Shown: in pieces, positions 1-5,471 of the stretch
How positions within the stretch are numbered: the first letter of the stretch is position 1
Layout of the letters: each line of letters opens with the position of its first letter
NCBI GenBank assembly: GCA_003452695.1
Contig: DMNP01000297.1
Coordinates: 1,147 to 6,617, forward strand
Length of the DNA stretch: 5,471 bases
Reading direction: 5' to 3'
Source of the DNA: Eggerthellaceae bacterium
Lineage (GTDB): Bacteria > Actinomycetota > Coriobacteriia > Coriobacteriales > Eggerthellaceae
The notes under the pieces: model-generated
Seen by the model: the letters and a program-made list of their open reading frames with translations, nothing else
Database searches by the model: none
What the model was told of the DNA's origin: nothing
Translations under genes and position numbers: made by a program

Positions 1-17
1 GAGCTACCAGAAACCCC

Positions 18-52
18 AGGTCAGCCCATTGTGTGGCTGGCCTTCTTTGTTT
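18..52 (+). terminator. Probable rho-independent terminator of a gene left of the window
   Basis: AGGTCAGCC (18-26) pairs with GGCTGGCCT (35-43), with one G-T wobble, around an 8-base loop. The plus strand then runs TCTTTGTTT. The T-rich tract lies only on the plus side, so it would end a plus-strand transcript entering from the left. The hairpin could also stop the minus-strand transcript of the nuclease fragment, but no T tract follows in that direction. No coding sequence for the left-hand gene is visible. Confidence 0.45.
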
Positions 53-135
53 CCTCGGAGCGGCGGGAAATAACGACGCTCCGCAGGAAATCGCTTTGAT
101 CCCGAGCGGTCTCGAAAATTGTTTCCTCTGGAGCG
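49..135. repeat. Three copies of a TTTCCT-C-GGAGCG element, one inverted
   Basis: Copy 1 is GTTTCCTCGGAGCG (49-62, plus). Copy 2 reads ATTTCCTGCGGAGCG on the minus strand (77-91). Copy 3 is GTTTCCTCTGGAGCG (121-135, plus). Copies 1 and 2 face each other and can form a 13-bp stem with one unpaired C around a 14-base loop. Neither side has a T tract, so a terminator is unlikely. The set lies just past the stop codon of the nuclease fragment. Binding sites for a recombinase or regulator are possible, but nothing in the window identifies the partner. Confidence 0.5.
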
Positions 136-152
136 TCCCCATGCGGCCAGAC

Positions 153-1066
<914 letters not shown>

Positions 1067-1138
1067 TGCACGCACAGCTGGAACGGTACCGTGCTCTCGG
1101 TAACGAGCGCATCGGGCACGAGCTCTGCCGACCTGGTT

Positions 1139-1210
1139 GGGCCGCAGGGGCCGACGGGTGCCACGGGAGCGACCGGACCGCAGGGACCGGCTGGGGCGGA
1201 TGGCACGACG
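1139..1210 (+). repeat. Second collagen-like tract, eight triplets
   Basis: [24 protein letters not shown] is encoded in the same frame as the longer tract, separated from it by a 24-codon linker. The split arrangement suggests a stalk with an interruption. Confidence 0.85.
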
Positions 1211-1590
1211 TTCACGCCCCAATCACCGCTCTCGCTCTCCAACAGCGTGCTTTCGGTTGACCTTACCGGCTACGCCGAGACATCCGACCTGCCGCCCAAG
1301 CTCTGGCAGGGCATGTTCGTTCCCGACCCCGAGGAAGGGGCGCTGGCCACCCACACCTACATGATGATTCCCTACGAGGGGCTGAAGGTCGGCGACTACT
1401 TCCTGAGCACGATGAGCGACCGCATGGGAGTGGTTGAATCCATGGGCGGAGAGGCGGGTGCTTGGACCGTGGGCGTGCGCAGTGTGTTGGACATGGCGAA
1501 GATCTGCGGAATCCTCCCGACGACCGACCTCGACCTAGCCACGGGCGTGAGCGGGTCTGCGCAGGTGGACGTGTGGGACCATGCGCTGTT

Positions 1591-2598
1591 GGCGGTACGA
1601 TTGTGCAGACTTTCGAGGCGTACGGCGGCTACGCTTCCGCATCGGCGAGGCCATGGGACTTGGTAAAGCTGCAGGTGAAGCGCGTCGTCATCGACTCGTC
1701 CTGGGCGAGCGCCGGCGTCACGAACGTGAGCTACTTCTTCAACGCCTTCGAGGAGATGATCGAGGTCGTCGGCTTCCAGCACATGAGTGGGATAACCTCT
1801 GCGGGCCAGATGTTCGGCAGCTGCCCGAAGCTCGAGACAATCTACGCGACGAGCTTCAGCAACGCGGGGATGTCGGGCTCGCTCATGTTCAACGGGTGCA
1901 ACCGCCTCGTGGGCGGCACGGACGGGTTCGTCCCCTCCACGACTAGCGGGGCTTCCGTGTGCAAGCTCAGGACCGGCGGCGTGCTGACCGACCCCAACAA
2001 CGATGCCCGTACCTGGTTCTACGCGCACTTCTACGCGGACGGCGAGGGCGTGCTCACGGCGACGGCGACCCCAGAGGCGAACCGGCAGCTGCTGGCGAGC
2101 GGGCGGATCTGCGCCATCGGGAAGTACGTGGGGCTCGGCTTCGCGCCCTGGGACGGAAACCCCGGTACGCACCGTTCCAACCTCACGAGCGTCACGTTCG
2201 CGTCAGATATGTCGAGCTACTCGGTCCTGCGGCTCGATTACCTGCTGCACTCTTGCACAGCGGTCGCCACCGTGGCTGGACTTGGCAATCTGTCGGGCGT
2301 GACATCGATGCGCTTCACGTTCTCATCTATAGGTGCGACCACGCTCGACTTCAGGGGGTTCGACCCGTCATCGCTCACCGACCTCTACTACTGCTTCGGT
2401 GGGGCGTCCTCGCTTACGACCATCTACGCCGATTCGACCTGGGCGCTATCTTCGAGCGGGATCTCTGGCTCGCAATGCTTCTACAACTGCCGGAACCTTG
2501 TTGGTGGCAACGGCGCCGCGTGGTCGAGTTCGAACGTGGGATACACGTATTTCCGTATCGATGCTGCGGGTACGCCTGGCTATCTTACGGTCGCATAG
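1591..2598 (+). pseudogene. BspA-like/DUF285 repeat adhesin, 3' segment of the same gene
   Basis: This continues the collagen-like gene after a shift to the next frame at about 1586-1591, where [15 protein letters not shown] follows DHALL of the upstream segment. It resembles DUF285/BspA-family surface and tail proteins: alternating structural segments rich in Ser, Thr and Asn, with the signatures TIYA, MFNGC or CFYNC, and LVGG. Two related units end in the same way (1831-1917 and 2413-2508). The last unit is followed by a RIDAAGTPGYLT-type ending and a TAG stop at 2596-2598. The open frame extends back to a TTG at 1462, but 1462-1590 carries the adhesin sequence in the other frame. The likely role is as the receptor-binding tip of a phage tail or a surface adhesin. 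No transmembrane anchor or sorting signal is visible at the C-terminus, which favours a tail fibre over a cell-wall protein. Confidence 0.75.
1831..2508 (+). repeat. Pair of related DUF285/BspA-like repeat units (1831-1917 and 2413-2508)
   Basis: The first unit begins LETIYATSFSN and ends MFNGCNRLVGG. The second begins LTTIYADSTWA and ends CFYNCRNLVGG. They are clearly homologous but diverged, with a three-residue length difference. The spacer (1918-2412) contains further degenerate units such as NLSGVTSMRFTFSS and SLTDLYYCFGG. The pattern fits the short leucine-rich-like repeats of BspA/DUF285 proteins. Confidence 0.65.
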
Positions 2599-2657
2599 AT
2601 TCTCGCATTTCGTTTTGGTTGATGGTCTTTTGAGACATCGATAAACGGCGGTCATAG

Positions 2658-2720
2658 TTCACTCAATTATTCACTCAATTATCGACGTACATTGAGTGAA
2701 AGCATGTATAATTGACTGAG
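2658..2720. promoter_or_regulatory. Four-copy operator array upstream of the COG2865 regulator
   Basis: TTCACTCAATTAT occurs at 2658-2670 and again at 2670-2682, exactly 12 bp apart. The inverted form follows as ATTGAGTGAA at 2691-2700 and ATAATTGACTGAG at 2708-2720. The unit is therefore ATAATTGA(G/C)TGA, with two copies facing left and two facing right. The last copy overlaps the -10 box, so protein bound there would block RNA polymerase. The downstream gene encodes two winged-helix segments and the motif recurs past its stop codon, so autoregulation is the simplest reading (inference). Confidence 0.7.
2682..2712 (+). promoter_or_regulatory. Probable sigma-70-type promoter of the COG2865 gene
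   Basis: A perfect TATAAT lies at 2707-2712. The best -35 is TCGACG (2682-2687, four of six matches to TTGACA) with a rather long 19-bp spacer, so the -35 is weak. Transcription would begin near 2719. That excludes the in-frame TTG at 2712 as a translation start, because it overlaps the -10 box. Confidence 0.55.
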
Positions 2721-2754
2721 CAAATTCATATTAATGATCGATGTTGCTCTGAAA

Positions 2755-2759
2755 TGAGG
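2755..2759 (+). promoter_or_regulatory. Ribosome binding site TGAGG supporting a GTG start at 2766
   Basis: TGAGG (2755-2759) stands six bases before the GTG at 2766-2768. The alternative ATG at 2754 has no purine-rich Shine-Dalgarno at proper spacing, and the TTG at 2712 sits in the -10 box. GTG at 2766 is preferred, with ATG 2754 (four residues longer) as the alternative. Confidence 0.5.
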
Positions 2760-2765
2760 CACCTC

Positions 2766-4457
2766 GTGCAGGAACAAGACTTGATACCGATTGTCGATAG
2801 ACTTCGTTTGCAGCATACCGACGACGAGCTCGTTGAGGCTAAGGCGAGCGCCCAGAAGCTTTCCAGCGACGTATGGGAATCCGTGAGTTCGTTTGCAAAT
2901 ACAGCCGGAGGACTCATCTTGCTCGGCATCGACGAGGAGAACGATTTCAAGCCCGTGAAACGTTTCGCTATCGACAAAGTGCTCGACCAATTTGTCGTCG
3001 GAATGGGGGACGGCGACCCGAAAGGTGCGCGTGTCATTCAGCCTCCCGTTTACCATCCGCATAGATTCACGTTCGAAGGGTCCCCCGTCCTTGCTATTGA
3101 GGTCGAGGAGCTGGAGGCCGACAAAAAGCCCTGCTACATCGCGGGGAGGGGTGTCGTGGGCGGGAGCTACAAGCGCGTTGACGACAAGGACATCAGACTT
3201 TCGCCAACGGAGATCTACTCCTTCATGAACTTCCTCAAGCCTTCGTATGCTGACAGGCAGCCAGTCAAGGCGGCTACTGTAGAGGATTTGCTGCCAGAGA
3301 TCGTTGACGGTTTGCTTGAGCGCGAAAAGGATTCCCGGGCACTGCGCGGCGCGAAAACCAAAGCAGCCAAGATGTCCCGCCTCAACATCACAGACGAGAG
3401 CGGCGACATATGTCTTGCGGGGCTTCTCGTGTGCGGGAACTACCCCCAGCAGTTCTTTCCGAAGCTCATCGTGGATGTGGCTGTGCATCCAGGCGTGCAG
3501 AAGTCTGATCCGACTGCAGCAACGCGCTTTTTGGATCGCGTGATTTGCGAAGGGCCTGTTGGGGAGGTTATCGATGACGCTTATCATGCAATCACGAAGA
3601 ACCTCAGAACCTATTCGATCGTAAGGGGAGCAGGTCGTGTTGACGAACTCGAGATACCGGAAGAAGTGCTGCGCGAGGCGCTCGCAAACGCGATAGTCCA
3701 TCGTGAATACGGAGAGTATTTCGAGGGGCAGTCGGTGTCGGTCGACATCTACCCCGATCGAATCGAGATAACCAACCCTGGCGGCCTGTGGGGTGGAAAG
3801 ACGTTGGAAAACATCGGCGACGGCACGTCGGTTTGCCGCAACGCTGCGCTCATGAAGCTCATGTCGCTTACCCCTTTGCCGGGAGGAAGCGGTGTTCCAA
3901 CCGAGGGCAACGGCAGCGGCGTTCCTCTCATGAAAAGCGCCATGGCGTCTCGTGCACTTGCAGAACCCAAGTTCGTCCCCGGAATTGATTGCTTCAAGGT
4001 TGTGCTCGGCAGGAGTGGAACAGAAATCGCCGAAAATAAGCAGTGGCTCAGCAAGGCCGTTTCGCACGACTTGGGGTCTCACGAGCAGGCAGTTGCCGTA
4101 ATTCTTCGCCGCGACGGGCATGCAAGTGTGGCGTCTGTCAGAGCACAGCTTGGTATCGACTCGGACGAGATCCGCGAGGCGTTCCAGGGTCTCGTTGATG
4201 ATGGGGTTCTGAAATGGACTGGGAAAGACGAGGTCGAGCTGGCGCGACAGCCCAAATGGCCACGCGACGAGTGGTACAGGCGCATACTTGACGTGCTGGA
4301 TTCAGAGCGGCCTATGGGCATTCACGAAATAGCTACGGCGCTTGGCAGAAAGCCCGAGAACACACGGAATTACGTTACTGCACTTGTCGCAAATGGTGAC
4401 GTAATAGCAACTGCTCCCCAATCGAGCACAAAGCGAAAGTACTTATTGGCTCACTGA
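2766..4457 (+). CDS. AlbA_2 (Schlafen-type) / HATPase / winged-helix regulator, COG2865 family
   Basis: The protein has 563 residues from the preferred GTG start. Residues about 12-155 form an AlbA_2 (formerly AAA_4) domain, with ELVEAKAS, the signature WESVSSFANTAGGLILLGID and GGSYKRVDDKDIRLSPTEI. Residues about 290-415 match the HATPase_c_4-type ATP-binding region: the N-box-like LREALANAIVHREY (302-315), DRIEITNPGG (331-340), TSVCRNAALMKL and the glycine loop GNGSGVPLMK (381-390). Two winged-helix-like segments follow at about 437-493 (with ASVASVRAQLGIDSDEIREA) and 502-560 (with GIHEIATALGRKPENTRNYV). This is the usual order for COG2865 proteins, annotated as putative transcriptional regulators and frequent on mobile and defence islands; their biochemical role is poorly settled. 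The gene stands alone, with copies of one short motif on both sides, which suggests it controls its own promoter. It appears complete, with a TGA stop. It is less GC-rich than the adhesin to its left. Confidence 0.88.
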   Translation: MQEQDLIPIVDRLRLQHTDDELVEAKASAQKLSSDVWESVSSFANTAGGLILLGIDEENDFKPVKRFAIDKVLDQFVVGMGDGDPKGARVIQPPVYHPHRFTFEGSPVLAIEVEELEADKKPCYIAGRGVVGGSYKRVDDKDIRLSPTEIYSFMNFLKPSYADRQPVKAATVEDLLPEIVDGLLEREKDSRALRGAKTKAAKMSRLNITDESGDICLAGLLVCGNYPQQFFPKLIVDVAVHPGVQKSDPTAATRFLDRVICEGPVGEVIDDAYHAITKNLRTYSIVRGAGRVDELEIPEEVLREALANAIVHREYGEYFEGQSVSVDIYPDRIEITNPGGLWGGKTLENIGDGTSVCRNAALMKLMSLTPLPGGSGVPTEGNGSGVPLMKSAMASRALAEPKFVPGIDCFKVVLGRSGTEIAENKQWLSKAVSHDLGSHEQAVAVILRRDGHASVASVRAQLGIDSDEIREAFQGLVDDGVLKWTGKDEVELARQPKWPRDEWYRRILDVLDSERPMGIHEIATALGRKPENTRNYVTALVANGDVIATAPQSSTKRKYLLAH

Positions 4458-4470
4458 AGTACGATGTTCG

Positions 4471-4520
4471 TTCAGTCAATTTCGATGCATAATTGACTGA
4501 TGTATATGAGCTTGAGTGAA
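4471..4520. promoter_or_regulatory. Three further copies of the operator motif downstream of the regulator
   Basis: TTCAGTCAATT (4471-4481) faces left. ATAATTGACTGAT (4489-4501) and TTGAGTGAA (4512-4520) face right. The middle copy with its flank, ATGCATAATTGACTGA, differs from the upstream ATGTATAATTGACTGA at one base, so part of the promoter-operator is effectively duplicated 3' of the gene. CATAAT (4488-4493) could act as a -10 box, but no good -35 is seen. Confidence 0.6.
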
Positions 4521-4540
4521 GCGAGCAGTCTTGAAATGCA

Positions 4541-4576
4541 CAACGTCCTCCCGATAAGACTATCGAAAGGACGTTG
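4541..4576. terminator. Long hairpin between convergent genes, probable bidirectional terminator
   Basis: CAACGTCCT (4541-4549) pairs perfectly with AGGACGTTG (4568-4576). An inner stem CGATA/TATCG (4552-4556, 4561-4565) closes on a four-base AGAC loop, separated from the outer stem by a 2x2 internal loop. It lies between the plus-strand regulator and the minus-strand gene. The plus side is followed by a moderately T-rich stretch (CTGATTTGAGTTTG) and the minus side by none, so termination is more convincing for plus-strand transcripts. Confidence 0.5.
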
Positions 4577-4599
4577 CTGATTTGAGTTTGCTTGCCCTA

Positions 4600-5163
4600 T
4601 CAGATGGCGAAGTCCGCGTCAGTACGCGAGCGATTGTCGCTAACGAGCACGTCCCACCAGATCTCGGGAGTCATGCAGCCTGAGGCGCAGAGCATGTCGA
4701 GGAACTTCACGCGGAGCCCAGGCGGCAGGCTCCCGAAATCAGCGCGCATTGCTGCGTCAATCGTTTCCGTGCTGGCTTCCATATCGGCGCAAATCGCTTG
4801 CATTTCCTCGAGCGAATACGATTGGGGAGAGCTTGTGGCTAGGTCGCCTCTCAGGTAGGCGATGGCGTGGTTTTCGTAAAGCTTGCCCCAGTCGATTTCC
4901 GAAAATGACACGGGAATCGTTGACGGTTGTTTCGCAAACGCCTGGCATATCTTGGGTCTCGGGTTTTCCATGAGGGAAAATGTTCCCGCTTCAGGGTCGT
5001 GCATTATCGAGATTGATGCGATTTCGCAAGATTGGTTGTCGATGAGGATGGCGTCGTATTCGTATGCATTTGGGGCTGCTTTAGCCGTCTCTTTCACGTT
5101 AGGCCATGTTTCTAGGATTGTTTCGCGTGCATACTGTTTGGCTTCTTCTACAGGATTCATCAT
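4600..5163 (-). CDS. Hypothetical protein, 187 residues, family not recognised
   Basis: I do not recognise this protein. The ATG at 5161-5163 has AAGGA (5172-5176) eight bases upstream; the second ATG at 5158-5160 is less well spaced. The stop is TGA at 4600-4602. The sequence is acidic, with no signal peptide, membrane segment or obvious metal-binding cluster. The first 60 residues (EEAKQYARETILETWPNV, then YEYDAILIDNQSCEIASISIMHDPEAG) alternate helix-like and strand-like stretches, suggesting a small alpha/beta domain. The C-terminal half is mostly helical, with SYSLEEMQAICADMEASTE and GLRVKFLDMLCASG, and it ends with MTPEIWWDVLV. It faces the COG2865 regulator across a shared hairpin and lies between it and the putative attachment site, a position typical of island cargo. 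A defence or regulatory accessory role is possible, but nothing shows it. Confidence 0.72.
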   Translation of the reverse strand: MMNPVEEAKQYARETILETWPNVKETAKAAPNAYEYDAILIDNQSCEIASISIMHDPEAGTFSLMENPRPKICQAFAKQPSTIPVSFSEIDWGKLYENHAIAYLRGDLATSSPQSYSLEEMQAICADMEASTETIDAAMRADFGSLPPGLRVKFLDMLCASGCMTPEIWWDVLVSDNRSRTDADFAI

Positions 5164-5171
5164 GATGCGCG

Positions 5172-5176
5172 TCCTT
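5172..5176 (-). promoter_or_regulatory. Ribosome binding site AAGGA of the 187-residue protein
   Basis: AAGGA on the minus strand lies eight bases before the ATG at 5163-5161 and eleven before the next in-frame ATG. It therefore favours the first of the two adjacent methionines. Confidence 0.6.
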
Positions 5177-5308
5177 CACTAGTCTTGTTCTTTTCGACAG
5201 TAATCGACGGCGTTGGAAAAGTGCTCCAGATATGCCGTCTTGCACTTACGGAGAGATGTTTGCGTCGTTCTTTGGAACCGTCTGAGGCTATGCAGTAGCT
5301 CTCCTAAC

Positions 5309-5434
5309 GACGGGACAATGACGGGACAACCGACGAAAAAAGAGCGTTTCCGCGCGATTCCGCCAAGTTCCGTAAGTACCCGATAATCCCAGTTCAGACG
5401 TCCGTTTGTACCTGTATGTTCCTGCCCGTTCCTG
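5309..5434. repeat. Helically phased short repeats next to the putative attachment site
   Basis: GACGGGACAA occurs at 5309-5318 and 5320-5329, an 11-bp period. GTACCTG, GTTCCTG and GTTCCTG begin at 5408, 5418 and 5428, an exact 10-bp period. Looser relatives GTTCCGT (5367) and GTACCCG (5376) precede them. Repeats set one helical turn apart beside an attachment core are typical of arm-type binding sites of tyrosine integrases. That identity is inferred, since no integrase gene is in the window. The stretch 5181-5447 otherwise shows no convincing gene. Confidence 0.45.
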
Positions 5435-5447
5435 AGCTTTGGACTCT

Positions 5448-5471
5448 CTCTCAAGGCGGAGGTCGCCGGTT
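5448..5471 (+). tRNA. 3' half of a tRNA-Glu(CTC) gene, probable att core, cut by the window end
   Basis: The segment reads as anticodon loop CTCTCAA (5448-5454, anticodon CTC), 3' anticodon stem GGCGG (5455-5459), variable loop AGGTC (5460-5464), T-stem GCCGG (5465-5469), then TT where the window ends. A complete gene would have CCGCC immediately before the loop; here the sequence is GGACTCT, so the 5' half is absent. A tRNA 3' half abutting unrelated DNA is the classic distal att site of an element integrated into a tRNA gene. The T-loop and acceptor stem fall outside the window, so the call rests on 24 bases. Confidence 0.5.

Noticed and set aside
1580..1600. Programmed -1 ribosomal frameshift in the tail adhesin
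   Set aside because: There is no X-XXY-YYZ heptamer at the break, and the missing 5' end already points to a damaged gene.
1091..1666. GTG at 1091 as a true gene start
   Set aside because: The same frame carries 35 collagen-like triplets directly upstream with no stop between, so the GTG is internal to the protein.
2621..2639. Small hairpin after the adhesin stop as its terminator
   Set aside because: The stem has seven pairs with a bulge and is not followed by a T tract; this is too weak to call.
2679..4121. Long minus-strand open frame opposite the COG2865 gene
   Set aside because: The plus strand carries clear AlbA_2 and HATPase motifs over the same bases. The antisense translation shows no family pattern and is a codon-bias shadow.
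5179..5454. 91-codon minus-strand open frame upstream of the 187-residue gene
   Set aside because: It has no ATG and its TTG start lies inside the tRNA-like sequence. It crosses the 10- and 11-bp phased repeats and resembles no family I know. Its closeness to the next gene (15 bases) leaves a small chance that a shorter form is real.

Overview
The window looks like accessory DNA from a moderately GC-rich actinobacterium, most plausibly a gut member of the Coriobacteriia (Eggerthella or Collinsella relatives). This is inferred from base composition, from a tail-type adhesin that combines collagen-like triplets with BspA/DUF285-like repeats, and from a YhcG-family nuclease fragment. No housekeeping gene is present to fix the taxonomy. 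The right end reads as the 3' half of a tRNA-Glu(CTC) gene fused to unrelated DNA, so the window is probably the distal end of an integrated prophage or genomic island that extends to the left.

Layout: (1) Positions 1-152 are non-coding, with a probable terminator (18-52) and three copies of a 14-15 bp element, one of them inverted. (2) Positions 153 to about 743, minus strand, hold the C-terminal nuclease domain of a YhcG/DUF1016 protein that has lost its N-terminal half. (3) At about 741-746 this fragment is fused head-to-head to a plus-strand phage-tail/adhesin gene (to 2598) that has also lost its 5' end. The adhesin has 35 collagen-like triplets, a short linker, eight more triplets, a middle region, then DUF285/BspA-like repeats, and its reading frame is broken near 1590. 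Loss of both 5' ends at one point fits a single deletion across a divergent promoter region, or a chimeric assembly.

(4) Positions 2599-2765 are a regulatory region with four copies of an ATAATTGAGTGAA-like motif, the last overlapping a perfect TATAAT box. (5) The next gene (2766-4457, plus) encodes an AlbA_2 (Schlafen-type) / HATPase / winged-helix protein of the COG2865 type. (6) Three further copies of the motif lie just past its stop codon, followed by a long hairpin (4541-4576). (7) A convergent minus-strand gene (4600-5163) encodes a 187-residue protein that I do not recognise. (8) Positions 5164 to about 5447 contain two sets of helically phased short repeats, plausibly integrase arm sites, leading into the tRNA 3' half.

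The only intact genes are the COG2865 regulator and the 187-residue protein. The best-supported functional unit is the regulator with its flanking operator array, which suggests autoregulation. The left part is the remains of a phage adhesin and a restriction-associated nuclease.
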